From the NCBI GenBank assembly GCA_002772995.1, contig PFCO01000009.1, forward strand, positions 91,406-138,107: 46,702 nucleotides of DNA. The letters are read 5' to 3'. The notes under the pieces are model-generated. The model worked only from the letters and a program-made list of their open reading frames with translations, searched no databases and was not told the DNA's origin. Both the position numbers and the translations under genes were made by a program. Of this stretch, positions 1 to 8,420 are shown in pieces; the stretch's first letter is position 1, and every line of letters starts with the position of its first letter. The DNA is from Candidatus Niyogibacteria bacterium CG10_big_fil_rev_8_21_14_0_10_46_36 (GTDB lineage Bacteria; Patescibacteriota; Minisyncoccia; 1-14-0-10-42-19).

Positions 1-260
1 TTGCGCGCGATTGGCTCCGGGATAATGCGCAGCACATCGGGATTAATATTTTCCTGTTCCAAATTTACGAACGGAAATCCTAAGATATACGCCTCAAGAC
101 GAATGAGGTCGTCTTCAGACATTTTTCCCTGTTTTACGAGAACATCGCCAAGCGACATCTTTGTTTTTTCCGCTTCTTTTTCCGCCGCTTCAATGTCTTT
201 CGAAGAAACAAGATCCGAATCGAGAAGAAATAATTTGAGGCGTTTTGATTCTATTTTCAT
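1..260 (-). CDS. PilB/GspE-type pilus assembly ATPase, N-terminal part (cut by window edge)
   Basis: Only the first 86 codons are present; the gene runs off the left edge. The translation begins MKIESKRLKLFLLDSDLVSS and shows the MshEN/T2SSE N-terminal domain pattern: a helical 'not yet ready' stretch (residues 15-50, with SLGDVLVKQGKMSEDDLIRL) followed by LGFPFVNLEQENINPDVLRI and IIPEPIAR. This domain precedes the Walker ATPase core in type IV pilus extension ATPases and type II secretion ATPases. That core would lie outside the window, so the exact subfamily is unproven. The ATG at 258-260 overlaps the TGA of the response regulator (ATGA), which suggests translational coupling in a kinase-regulator-ATPase operon. 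Confidence 0.75.
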   Translation of the reverse strand, partial: MKIESKRLKLFLLDSDLVSSKDIEAAEKEAEKTKMSLGDVLVKQGKMSEDDLIRLEAYILGFPFVNLEQENINPDVLRIIPEPIAR

Positions 261-649
261 TTTTTCTTTTTCACCGCATAGGTGTCCATGATGTTTTTGA
301 TCGCAGCGACGATCTCCTCCATGGAATAATTCACCTTGATGAGAAACCCTTTTGCGCCAAGCGTCATCATCCGCTCTACATCATGAGACCCCTCAAGGTT
401 GGTAATGACCATTACGGGGACAGATGAAAGTTTTGGGGATTTAGAAAGGTATTCCATAACCGTAAACCCGTCCTTTTTCGGAAGAATAACATCAAGGACA
501 ATCAACTGAGGCTCTTCTTTGTCAGCAAGACGGACACCCGCTTCGCCATCCGACGCGGTAACAGTCTCAAAGCCCGCGTCTTCCAGCGCTTGAGATAATA
601 CTTTTTGAAATACCGTGTCGTCTTCAATAATAAGGATTTTATTTTTCAT
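257..649 (-). CDS. Single-domain response regulator (CheY-like)
   Basis: This 130-residue protein is a stand-alone receiver domain. The acidic pocket is at E9-D10-D11, the phosphoacceptor is D53 (in VLDVILP), the switch threonine is T83 (VITN) and the conserved lysine is K105 (LIKVN). There is no output domain; the tail is a short basic run (KKKK). It lies 5 bp downstream of the membrane histidine kinase gene and overlaps the start of a PilB/GspE-like ATPase by 4 bp. The likely picture, by inference, is a phosphorelay that acts by protein-protein contact, perhaps on pilus function. Identity as a receiver domain is secure; the target is unknown. Confidence 0.93.
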   Translation of the reverse strand: MKNKILIIEDDTVFQKVLSQALEDAGFETVTASDGEAGVRLADKEEPQLIVLDVILPKKDGFTVMEYLSKSPKLSSVPVMVITNLEGSHDVERMMTLGAKGFLIKVNYSMEEIVAAIKNIMDTYAVKKKK

Positions 650-654
650 ATAAT

Positions 655-1653
655 TTATACGCTTACTAACGGTTCGCGGGAAGCATCCCCTTCGCCTAAT
701 GGACTAATAGGCAACGAAAACCAAATAGTTGTTCCTTTGCTTTCTTGCGATTGTACACGCACCTGACCGCCCGACAACTCAATAAGAGAGCGCACGAGAT
801 ACAATCCTAGACCTAAACCGCTTGTGTGATACCGCAACTTGTTATGTGCGCGGAAGAATTTTCCAAACACCAAATCAAGCTCTTCTTTCGGTATGCCAAC
901 TCCCTGATCGCTAACGGTCCAGATAACAAAAGAGCCTTTTTGCTGGATAGTGATTGTTATCTCTCCCCCCTCTTCACTATATTGAATCGCATTATCCAGC
1001 AAGTGCCCAATAGCAACTTCTATTTTTTTTCTATCAGCAAACACAAGCGGGAGGTTTGATGCGGCCATAAGAGACATATTAATGTTAAGCGCTTTCGCAA
1101 AGTGCTCAAAATCATTGAGTGTTTTTTCGGTGAGCGTAGCGAGAGAGAATGGCGCGGGGGTGACAACAACCTTGTTGTCTTCAATGCGATACACCTCAAT
1201 CAATTCATTCACCAAACGGATTGCTTTGGTATTCTGGTCTTGAATAGTCGCAAGACTTTCAGTGAGCTCGGGATTTGCGAGCTCTTCGCTCGTTTTCTCT
1301 AAAAGATTTAATTGCCATTTTACGGTCGATAAGGGGTTGCGCATTTCGTGCGAGACCACGCTGATAAATTCTGATTTTGCAACCGACGCCTCGGCAATCT
1401 CCTCAAACGCACGCACGAGCACCGTCCCCACAGAGAACAAAAGAGCGGTTACCACAAGCACAATAAGAGCTGCGACCTCCGGTTCAGTGTACAAGCGCGC
1501 GGTTAAGTTGGTGAAAATAATCGCAACAATAATGACAAAGCCCATAATAATAAACAAAAATTGCGGGCATTGCCATAATCCCACACGATACCTATCGCAT
1601 GTTTTTCGTATATTTAATGAGTCAAAAATAGACGAAGAAGATTTATTTTCCAT
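655..1653 (-). CDS. Membrane-bound sensor histidine kinase
   Basis: 332 residues. Two transmembrane segments lie at about 32-50 and 58-80, joined by a very short external loop, so there is almost no periplasmic sensor. The dimerisation/phosphoacceptor H-box contains H102 (VVSHEMRNPL). The catalytic domain shows the N-box with N221 (HLLDNAIQY), the G1 box DQGVGIP (249-255) and the G2 box SGLGLGLYLV (278-287). The product would autophosphorylate on H102 and pass phosphate to a receiver, most likely the adjacent response regulator. A promoter (1661-1690) has its -10 only 7 bases before the ATG, so the mRNA should be leaderless. With so small a loop, the stimulus is probably sensed in the membrane or the cytoplasm. 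Confidence 0.94.
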   Translation of the reverse strand: MENKSSSSIFDSLNIRKTCDRYRVGLWQCPQFLFIIMGFVIIVAIIFTNLTARLYTEPEVAALIVLVVTALLFSVGTVLVRAFEEIAEASVAKSEFISVVSHEMRNPLSTVKWQLNLLEKTSEELANPELTESLATIQDQNTKAIRLVNELIEVYRIEDNKVVVTPAPFSLATLTEKTLNDFEHFAKALNINMSLMAASNLPLVFADRKKIEVAIGHLLDNAIQYSEEGGEITITIQQKGSFVIWTVSDQGVGIPKEELDLVFGKFFRAHNKLRYHTSGLGLGLYLVRSLIELSGGQVRVQSQESKGTTIWFSLPISPLGEGDASREPLVSV

Positions 1654-1660
1654 TATTTAT

Positions 1661-1690
1661 AGTATACCCCGCAAACACCCTGCAGGTAAA
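1661..1690 (-). promoter_or_regulatory. Sigma70-type promoter of the histidine kinase operon
   Basis: On the minus strand: TTTACC, 18 bases, TATACT. Seven bases separate the -10 hexamer from the kinase ATG at 1653, so transcription should begin at or within a base or two of the start codon. Confidence 0.6.
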
Positions 1691-1700
1691 CGGAATATCT

Positions 1701-1739
1701 GTTAAAAAAGAAAAACCGCCGGTCTCAGGACGGTTTTTC
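1701..1739 (-). terminator. Rho-independent terminator after clpP
   Basis: Arms AAAAACCG (1732-1739 read on minus) and CGGTTTTT (1711-1718) enclose a 12-base loop and are followed on the minus strand by a TCTTTTTT tract. It closes the nusA-hppA-tig-clpP unit before the kinase promoter. Confidence 0.75.
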
Positions 1740-1757
1740 TCAAAAAACAGGGCACTA

Positions 1758-2402
1758 TTACTTTTTCTTCTTCTTGGGAGCTGCTTCAGCATTCGCTGCA
1801 TCGTTCTTAGAACGGACAATCCTATCGATAATGCCGTATTTTCGGGCCTCTTCGGGCTCCATAAAGAAATCTCTATCAGTATCCTTCTCAATCGTAACGA
1901 TAGATTGGCCAGTGTGCTTTGCAAGGATGTCATTCAGCTTCTGCTTTACACGCAAGATGTGCCTTGCTGATATCTCAATCTCTGTTGCCTGCCCCTCAGC
2001 AGCACCAAGCACCTGGTGAATCATCACTTCGGCATTCGGCAGAGAAAAGCGCTTTCCCTTTTGTCCTGCGGCAAGAAGGATAGCAGCACCCGAAGCCGCA
2101 AATCCTACGCAAATTGTTGAAACATCCGGTTTGATATGCTGCATTGTGTCGTAGATTGCAAGCGTAGAAGAAACCGAACCGCCCGGAGAATTAATATAAA
2201 GCGAAATGTCTTTTTTGGGATCCTGGGACTCCAAAAACAATAACTGCGCGATAATAGTGTTTGCAACGCCATCATTAATGGAGCCGCCAAGAAACACAAT
2301 GCGTTCCTTCAATAAGCGCGAATAGATATCGTAGGCGCGTTCGCCAAACTGCGATTTTTCGACAACTGTCGGAATAAGATAATTGTATGTTTGTTTTTCC
2401 AT
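1758..2402 (-). CDS. clpP: ATP-dependent Clp protease proteolytic subunit
   Basis: 214 residues, close to the usual ClpP length. The catalytic triad is S104 (GFAASGAA), H129 (EVMIHQVLG) and D178, with the same 25- and 49-residue spacings as E. coli S97/H122/D171. The protein forms the tetradecameric peptidase chamber used by Clp ATPases. A lysine-rich tail (PKKKKK) follows the core. The gene lies 24 bp after tig, the classic trigger factor-clpP pairing. No clpX lies in the window. An extended -10 sequence (2414-2422) just upstream may give it its own promoter. Confidence 0.97.
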   Translation of the reverse strand: MEKQTYNYLIPTVVEKSQFGERAYDIYSRLLKERIVFLGGSINDGVANTIIAQLLFLESQDPKKDISLYINSPGGSVSSTLAIYDTMQHIKPDVSTICVGFAASGAAILLAAGQKGKRFSLPNAEVMIHQVLGAAEGQATEIEISARHILRVKQKLNDILAKHTGQSIVTIEKDTDRDFFMEPEEARKYGIIDRIVRSKNDAANAEAAPKKKKK

Positions 2403-2413
2403 AATATATGTAT

Positions 2414-2422
2414 ATTATATCA
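2414..2422 (-). promoter_or_regulatory. Possible extended -10 promoter before clpP
   Basis: Minus-strand TGATATAAT fits the extended -10 consensus (TGnTATAAT); no good -35 is visible. The expected start would leave a 5' UTR of only about 5 bases before the clpP ATG. Confidence 0.4.
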
Positions 2423-2426
2423 TTTT

Positions 2427-3509
2427 TTATGACTCTTTTTTATCGTCAGGGCCTTCGAGCATCTGGAATATTTTTTCGTTCTTTAATACTCCATATGCAT
2501 ATTCGCGGAGATGCTCCATTGCATGTTCGTCGGTATTATCGTGCCCATATTGATTCTTAAGATTTTCCACAAGCGCATCGAGCTCTTTTTCGTCTATCTG
2601 GACATGCTCCTGCGCGGAAAGCATGCGCAAAATCAATCCGAACAAAACGCGCTTTCGCGCTTGGTCGTCCCATCCTTTCCGTATTTCTTCTTCAGTCTTT
2701 TTTACATGTGCAAGATAGTCATCCCATTTCATGCCCATGTTCTCAATGGATGATTTTAATTCCGCTATCATTTTGTTCTTCTCGCTTGTTATCATGATAT
2801 CGGGGATATCTACTTTTATCTTTTCTGCGATCCGCTCAAGGATTGCCATCCGCTTTTCCTCTTTCTTCTTCGTTGCTTTTTCAAGCCGTATGTTCGCACG
2901 GATAGCTTCGCGAAGCTCCGCAAGGGTCTGGAAATTCCCAAAGCTTTTTGCAAACTCATCATCTATCTCTATTTCTTTTTGCTCTGTTGTTTGCGCGCCG
3001 TCTTTTGCGGGATTGTCCTGAGAAGCATGCGCCTGCTCGGTTCTCATTTTTGACTTCCGCAAATGTTCAAGCGTATCATCTATCTCTTTATCCTCAACAA
3101 CAATATCGTCTTTCTGTTTCATGACCTCCGCCGCTATCGCTTTATAATCCGGAAGTTCTATTTTTGGAAGCGTTGCCGTTACCAATTTTACCCCAAGCGG
3201 ATTGTTGCGTGCCATTTTGGTGATGGACGCCTGTGGCGGACCGATTGCCTCTATCTTTTCTTCTTCAAGAAATTTTTCATACCACACCTGTATCGTTTGC
3301 TCAGCGGCATCCTGCAAAAGCGTTGATTCTCCTATCTTTTCGCGGATAATATGCTCCGGAACATGCCCGGGACGAAATCCGGGAATCTGAAGTTCTTTAT
3401 TATACCGCTCAAGTGTGTGCGCATATGCTTTCTCAAAATCAGCCGCAGGAATTTCCGCGGTTATTTCTATCTGGGAAGAAGAGAGTTCTTTTATCTCTGC
3501 CATACGCAT
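2427..3509 (-). CDS. tig: Trigger factor lacking the PPIase domain
   Basis: 360 residues, against about 430 for E. coli trigger factor. The N-terminal ribosome-binding domain is intact, including the signature IPGFRPGHVP at 42-51. The helical C-terminal chaperone domain is also present (about 181-350, starting IEIDDEFAKSFGNFQTLAEL). Between them, where a roughly 85-residue FKBP-type prolyl isomerase domain normally sits, only a polar linker of about 30 residues remains (155-180, TEQAHASQDNPAKDGAQ). The protein should bind near the peptide exit tunnel and hold nascent chains without isomerase activity. The start codon overlaps the hppA stop (TAATG); a second ATG at 3503 is an alternative start. 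Confidence 0.93.
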   Translation of the reverse strand: MRMAEIKELSSSQIEITAEIPAADFEKAYAHTLERYNKELQIPGFRPGHVPEHIIREKIGESTLLQDAAEQTIQVWYEKFLEEEKIEAIGPPQASITKMARNNPLGVKLVTATLPKIELPDYKAIAAEVMKQKDDIVVEDKEIDDTLEHLRKSKMRTEQAHASQDNPAKDGAQTTEQKEIEIDDEFAKSFGNFQTLAELREAIRANIRLEKATKKKEEKRMAILERIAEKIKVDIPDIMITSEKNKMIAELKSSIENMGMKWDDYLAHVKKTEEEIRKGWDDQARKRVLFGLILRMLSAQEHVQIDEKELDALVENLKNQYGHDNTDEHAMEHLREYAYGVLKNEKIFQMLEGPDDKKES

Positions 3510-5548
3510 TACACAAGAAACGCAAGAAGTAATAATGCAACAATGTTTACCACTTTAATCATCGGATTGATTGCGGGACCCGCTGTATCTTTGTAGGGAT
3601 CGCCTACCGTGTCTCCGGTTACTGCGGCCTGATGCGCAAATGATCCCTTCCCGCCATAATTCCCTTCTTCAATATATTTTTTAGCATTGTCCCACGCCGC
3701 TCCTCCCGCAGTCATTGACAGCGCAACAAAAAGACCAGTCACAATAACGCCCATCAAGAGTCCGCCAAGCGCCTCCAGTCCGAATATAAACCCAATAGCA
3801 ATAGTAACCGCTATTGGAACCAATGCAGGCAATATCATTTCTTTGAGCGCCGCACGGGTAACAATATCTACCGCACGCGCATAATCTGGCTTTTGCGTGC
3901 CCTCCATAATGCCGGGCATTTCCTTAAATTGCCTTCGCACTTCAGTGATAATGCTCTGTGCTGCCTTCCCTACCGCCTGCATAGAGAGCGCCCCAAAAAA
4001 GTACGGGAGCATTGCACCAAAAAATATGCCAACAAGTACGATGGGGTTCGATAATTCAAATGAAACACTTCCTCCGAGCTTTTCAATATCCGAGATATAC
4101 GAACTAAAGAGAACGAGCGCTGCAAGCCCCGCCGACGCAATCGCATATCCTTTTGTTATCGCTTTTGTGGTGTTTCCTACCGCATCAAGCGCGTCTGTCG
4201 TGTCGCGCACTTCTTTAGACATCCCGCTCATCTCCGCAATACCGCCCGCATTATCGGTGATTGGCCCAAACGAATCAATCGCAACAATAATACCGGTAAG
4301 CGAAAGCATGGACACGGTCGCAATAGCAATGCCATACACACCGAAGAGCCACCACGCAACAAGTGTACCAAGCGCAATTGCGATTATTGGAAGAATGGTT
4401 GCCTCCATAGACATTGCAAGCCCGGTGATGATATTTGTTCCATGTCCTGATTCTGACGCTTTGGCAATTGCTTTTACCGGACGGAAGTTCTTTGATGTGT
4501 AATATTCCGTAAAGAGTACTATCAAAAATGTAACCGCAAGCCCCACAACAGCGGCGCCATATACCATTCCCGCGCTCCCGAGAAGCGGCGAAATGGAATC
4601 TCCGAGAAAAGAAACTGCTTCGTTTGATGAGCGAACGAATATTTTTGTTATCGGATAGAACGCGATAAGCGAAAGCGCACCTGCAGTAATGAGTCCCTTA
4701 TACAACCCTTTCATAATGTCTGTTTTGCTGTGAGCGCGCACGGCAAAAGTTCCAACCATAGACGCAATGAGCGCAATTGCGCCAAGCACCAATGGATAAA
4801 TCATTGCCGCATTGATGCCAGGGAATATCAATGAACCCAACAGCATAGCTGCAATGAGCGTTACCGCATATGTCTCAAACAAATCTGCGGCCATTCCTGC
4901 ACAATCCCCGACATTGTCACCCACATTATCCGCAATAACTGCAGGATTTCGGGGATCATCTTCCGGTATACCTGCTTCTACCTTTCCTACGAGGTCAGCG
5001 CCCACGTCAGCGCCCTTCGTATAGATACCGCCTCCCAAGCGGGAGAATACCGAAATAAGAGAGCCTCCAAATCCAAGCCCTACAAGCGCTGACACATCCC
5101 CGAAAAGCATCCAAAAAAGCGCCACAACAAAAAGCGCAAGACTTACTACCAAAAATCCTGTTACTGAGCCGCCGTAAAATGCAAGCCGGAATGCTGATGA
5201 AACACCCGAACGCGCAGCCTCACTCACGCGCACATTTGAAAACACCGCGGTCATCATACCCAAGTATCCCGCCAAAGCTGAGGCAACAGCACCAATCAAA
5301 AATCCGAGAGCTGTTGTCCAGCCGAGAAAAATGAACAATATAATAGTAAGAACTATCGCAACATATCCTACATTTATATACTGGCGTTTCATGTAGGCGG
5401 ATGCGCCTTCCTGAATAGCGGATGCGATACGCCGCATGTCCTCATTGCCCTCCGGCGCGCGCGCAACACGGCTCCGCATCCATAATGCAAAAAGGGTTCC
5501 TACGATGCTAATACCGATAATAAAAGAAAGTAATGTGGGTGTATCCAT
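3509..5548 (-). CDS. hppA: K+-independent membrane-bound proton-pumping pyrophosphatase
   Basis: 679 residues with roughly 16 predicted membrane segments. It carries the family pyrophosphate-binding signature at 181-215 ([18 protein letters not shown], then DNVGDNVGD) and the later acidic motif around 425-433 (DSFGPITDN). K462 in [10 protein letters not shown] is the residue that marks K+-independent H+-PPases; K+-dependent members have alanine there. The enzyme couples hydrolysis of PPi to H+ export across the membrane. ATG at 5546-5548 (MDTPTLLSF) is chosen because codons farther upstream would encode a lysine/arginine-rich stretch foreign to the family. It is co-transcribed between nusA and tig. 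Proton pumping (rather than Na+) is inferred from subtype. Confidence 0.96.
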   Translation of the reverse strand: MDTPTLLSFIIGISIVGTLFALWMRSRVARAPEGNEDMRRIASAIQEGASAYMKRQYINVGYVAIVLTIILFIFLGWTTALGFLIGAVASALAGYLGMMTAVFSNVRVSEAARSGVSSAFRLAFYGGSVTGFLVVSLALFVVALFWMLFGDVSALVGLGFGGSLISVFSRLGGGIYTKGADVGADLVGKVEAGIPEDDPRNPAVIADNVGDNVGDCAGMAADLFETYAVTLIAAMLLGSLIFPGINAAMIYPLVLGAIALIASMVGTFAVRAHSKTDIMKGLYKGLITAGALSLIAFYPITKIFVRSSNEAVSFLGDSISPLLGSAGMVYGAAVVGLAVTFLIVLFTEYYTSKNFRPVKAIAKASESGHGTNIITGLAMSMEATILPIIAIALGTLVAWWLFGVYGIAIATVSMLSLTGIIVAIDSFGPITDNAGGIAEMSGMSKEVRDTTDALDAVGNTTKAITKGYAIASAGLAALVLFSSYISDIEKLGGSVSFELSNPIVLVGIFFGAMLPYFFGALSMQAVGKAAQSIITEVRRQFKEMPGIMEGTQKPDYARAVDIVTRAALKEMILPALVPIAVTIAIGFIFGLEALGGLLMGVIVTGLFVALSMTAGGAAWDNAKKYIEEGNYGGKGSFAHQAAVTGDTVGDPYKDTAGPAINPMIKVVNIVALLLLAFLV

Positions 5549-5576
5549 ATACGATAAACAATTTGAATTAATTAAA

Positions 5577-6908
5577 TTATTCTTTGGAAGATTTCTCTTC
5601 TTCTTGTTTTTCTGCGCTTTCAGCCGGAGTGTCTTTTTTCTTCGGCTGTTCTTCTGAACTCTCTTCAACTTTCGTTGCGCCTTCTTCATCAGCCTTCGCT
5701 ACCGATTCGCCTTCGCGGGAACGGATATCTATCTTCCACCCGGTAAGCTTTGCTGCAAGCCGGACATTCTGCCCCGCGCGGCCAATCGCCAAAGATAGCT
5801 GGTCATCAGCAACAGTTACTGCCGCTTCTTTTTGCGTCTCTCGTATTTCCACATCAAGCACACGCGCCGGAGACAACGCATGCGCGATAAATGATTCCGA
5901 TTCTTCGGACCATTCAATGATGTCTATTTTTTCTCCGCCAAGCTCGTTGATGATGGTACCGACGCGAATTCCTTTCTGTCCAACGCATGAGCCTACTGGG
6001 TCAACATTCGGATCATTTGAGAATACCGCGATTTTTGAGCGGGAACCCGCTTCGCGTGCAACTGCTTTTATTTCAACAACGCCGTTTGCGATTTCAGGCA
6101 CTTCAATATCAAACAACTTAGTCAAAAAGCGCGGATGAGACCGCGAAAGATACATGTTTGTTCCGCGGGCGGTCTTTTCTACCAATAGCAAATACGCTTT
6201 TATGCGCTCACCGATACGATACCGCTCTCCACGAACCTGTTCATCAGAAGGAAGAATCGCCGTTGCGCGCCCTAAATCCAAAAACACATTCCGGTTTTCC
6301 ACCCGTTGGACAATACCGGAGATGACTTCTCCTTCTTTTTCTTTGTATTCGTCATACACGGATTCCCGTTCCGCTTCTCGGATGCGCTGGATAATGACTT
6401 GCTTTGCAGTTTGTGAAGCAATGCGCCCGTATTCTTCTTTATACTCAAGCGGAAAAACAAGCTCCTCACCGGGCTTTACACCTTTTTTTATTTTCTTTGC
6501 CTCATCAAGCATAATGTGGCGCTCCGGATTAAAACGGACTTTGCGCGGGGCCTCTTCATCATCTCCCGCGGCAGGAATCTCTTCTTCTTCACGGCGATCT
6601 TCGCGGTACTCCTCTCCCTTTTCTTTTGCTTCGCGCATTTTTTCCTCACGGATGCGCGCCTCTTCCTCAAGCTCCTCTTCGCTTTTTATCATGGACTCAT
6701 CCACAACTATTTTTATCTGCTCAAACCGGACATTACCTTTTTCAAAATCAAAATAAGCACGCACGATTTGGTCTTTCTTGCCGTATTCTTTCTTGTAGGC
6801 AGCGGCAAGCGCCATTTCAATGGCCTCAATAATTTTTGCGCGAGGAACTCCGCGGTCAACCTCAAGCTGTTCAAGGGCCGCTTTGAATGTTTTTAAGTCT
6901 GTTAACAT
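5577..6908 (-). CDS. nusA: Transcription termination/antitermination factor NusA
   Basis: 443 residues. The order is: N-terminal RNA polymerase-binding domain (1-70 and about 126-185), S1 domain (about 191-256), KH1 (about 263-340, with [10 protein letters not shown]) and KH2 (about 345-398, with GRAGQNVR). A highly charged, low-complexity stretch (about 74-125, rich in E, K and R) interrupts the N-terminal domain, and an acidic/lysine tail follows residue 400 in place of the E. coli acidic repeats. NusA modulates pausing, termination and antitermination. It heads the nusA-hppA-tig-clpP operon; a terminator-like hairpin in its own leader suggests autoregulation. The usual rimP and infB neighbours are absent. 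Confidence 0.95.
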   Translation of the reverse strand: MLTDLKTFKAALEQLEVDRGVPRAKIIEAIEMALAAAYKKEYGKKDQIVRAYFDFEKGNVRFEQIKIVVDESMIKSEEELEEEARIREEKMREAKEKGEEYREDRREEEEIPAAGDDEEAPRKVRFNPERHIMLDEAKKIKKGVKPGEELVFPLEYKEEYGRIASQTAKQVIIQRIREAERESVYDEYKEKEGEVISGIVQRVENRNVFLDLGRATAILPSDEQVRGERYRIGERIKAYLLLVEKTARGTNMYLSRSHPRFLTKLFDIEVPEIANGVVEIKAVAREAGSRSKIAVFSNDPNVDPVGSCVGQKGIRVGTIINELGGEKIDIIEWSEESESFIAHALSPARVLDVEIRETQKEAAVTVADDQLSLAIGRAGQNVRLAAKLTGWKIDIRSREGESVAKADEEGATKVEESSEEQPKKKDTPAESAEKQEEEKSSKE

Positions 6909-6921
6909 ATAGTATTTTTTC

Positions 6922-6954
6922 TAAAAAGAAAGCCCGCTGTATCATCAAGCGGAC
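6922..6954 (-). terminator. Attenuator-like hairpin in the nusA leader
   Basis: Minus strand: GTCCGCT, loop TGATGATAC, AGCGGGC, then TTTCTTTTT. It lies between the predicted start site (about 6961) and the nusA ATG (6908), so the polymerase must read through it to reach nusA. Position and shape suggest conditional termination. Confidence 0.6.
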
Positions 6955-6967
6955 TAATAATATACCC

Positions 6968-6995
6968 AGTATATCAGGTTTTTTTTACATGTCAA
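6968..6995 (-). promoter_or_regulatory. Sigma70-type promoter of the nusA operon
   Basis: Minus-strand TTGACA, 16 bases, TATACT. Near-consensus in both hexamers; predicted start at about 6961. Confidence 0.75.
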
Positions 6996-7003
6996 GCATG
7001 TGA

Positions 7004-7032
7004 ACAAAATAAACAGCCGGCCAAGCTCGGCT
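7004..7032 (-). terminator. Likely terminator after the MFS gene
   Basis: AGCCG/CGGCT arms (7015-7019, 7028-7032) extended by inner GC pairs. The minus strand continues GTTTATTTTG; the plus strand has six T residues, so it may work in both directions. The interval 7033-7181 between it and the MFS stop shows nothing else recognisable. Confidence 0.5.
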
Positions 7033-7181
7033 TTTTTGATATGTTTTCATACTTGCAAACTGCTACTCATGCTCTCTTGTTCTCGGGCAGCTACATTCCT
7101 TTTTTCAAAGACTATTTCTAAGCTTTAAGCACCAAAAAGCATTAATGTATCACTGTTTTCCGGCGAGAGCGCGGAGGGATG

Positions 7182-8411
7182 CTATGTGGTTTCCGTTTGG
7201 AGAAGGGAGCGCGGGATAAAGAGCACCAGCACAAAAAATATCCCCATAAGAATCGCGCCTATAAGAAACGGCGCCTGCACCGTAAAAGCATCGGCAACCG
7301 GACCGATAATAAATGAGCCGAACGCAAGCGCCAGCAAAATAAAAGAACGGTATACGCCATTCAATTCTCCCATGCGTTCATGCGGCATACAATTTGTGAT
7401 TACGCCCTCAATAAGTGGGCGCAAAAGAGCGAACACGGTGCCCAACGCAAGAGACAAGGCAAAAAGCACAAACACTGAATGCGTCCACACCATGCAAAGC
7501 TCTATGCCGACCGCTGCAAGCGACCCTACTATAAAGAGCACCCGCTTATTGGTGCGGTCGGCGAGCACCGAGAACGGCACTTCAAAAAACGCGGGCATCA
7601 TGAATACCGCGTATATGAGTCCGATCTCCCATAGCGACACTCCGAACGCCCGGTACACAAGCGGCAATAATATCGCAACGCCCGCTCCGACAACATTAAA
7701 CAGAAATGAAAGTGCGGTCATGTGCGCGATTCCCGGAATAGAGAAAAAATCTTGGAATTCGTGGCGGAAAAGACCCTGCCGGACTATTTCCCGCACACCT
7801 TTCCACAGAGAAAATGTTCCGTCCGAATCAGGAAGGCGCAAGATTGTAATAAGCGCCATGATACTAAACGCGGGCATCATATAAAAAAGCGTATGGATTC
7901 CAAAACGCACAACTAAAAATCCTCCGATGAGCGCTCCAAACACTGAGGCTCCCGCAACTGCCATATCAAACACCCCCATGCTCTCTGACGATTGCTTCCG
8001 CGGAGAGTGGCTGCGGACATACGCTTCGGTAGACGCCCACAATCCCGTTGCGAGAAACGCATGATACAGCCGGAAAAAAACCGCGTCAGTAATAGTGCGG
8101 AGCGCCGCTATCACCGGACCTATCGGAATATAGCAGATAAGCATGAGCGTTATAATCGTCCGCTTTGAAACATTGTCGGCAAGGTCGCCGAACGGCAGCG
8201 AAAGAAAAATGGAAAAGAAATACAATAGCGAAAAAATGATACCTACGGAAGTATACGAACCCAAAAGGTCATTAAAATAGATTCCTAAAAACGGCTCAAC
8301 GATACCCCAGCCGAGATAATACAAAAACATCACGAATGCTATCCACCGGATAGACCGAGGAAGAGATGAAATGTCGCGGGGTAATGTCGCAAGTGTCCGG
8401 ATAATATGCAT
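7182..8411 (-). CDS. Major facilitator superfamily transporter
   Basis: 409 residues with about 12 hydrophobic segments in two six-helix halves. The loop between helices 2 and 3 has the MFS motif A form (LPFGDLADNVSKR, about 75-87), and a second copy lies in the C-terminal half (VPFSVLADRTNKRVLF, about 278-293). The arrangement (LGWGIVEPFLGIYFNDLLGS near the N-terminus) resembles drug or metabolite efflux permeases of the DHA type, but no substrate can be assigned. It starts 9 bp after the gpmI stop, so the two are probably co-transcribed from the gpmI promoter. Confidence 0.88.
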   Translation of the reverse strand: MHIIRTLATLPRDISSLPRSIRWIAFVMFLYYLGWGIVEPFLGIYFNDLLGSYTSVGIIFSLLYFFSIFLSLPFGDLADNVSKRTIITLMLICYIPIGPVIAALRTITDAVFFRLYHAFLATGLWASTEAYVRSHSPRKQSSESMGVFDMAVAGASVFGALIGGFLVVRFGIHTLFYMMPAFSIMALITILRLPDSDGTFSLWKGVREIVRQGLFRHEFQDFFSIPGIAHMTALSFLFNVVGAGVAILLPLVYRAFGVSLWEIGLIYAVFMMPAFFEVPFSVLADRTNKRVLFIVGSLAAVGIELCMVWTHSVFVLFALSLALGTVFALLRPLIEGVITNCMPHERMGELNGVYRSFILLALAFGSFIIGPVADAFTVQAPFLIGAILMGIFFVLVLFIPRSLLQTETT

Positions 8412-8420
8412 ATACAGGTA

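Noticed and set aside
1-291. A plus-strand open frame of 96 codons at the left edge
   Set aside because: The minus strand of the same interval encodes a clear PilB/GspE N-terminal domain, coupled to the response regulator; the plus frame is its shadow.
5549-5689. A lysine/arginine-rich N-terminal extension of the pyrophosphatase
   Set aside because: It overlaps the nusA 3' end and has no family similarity; the ATG at 5548 gives a normal length.
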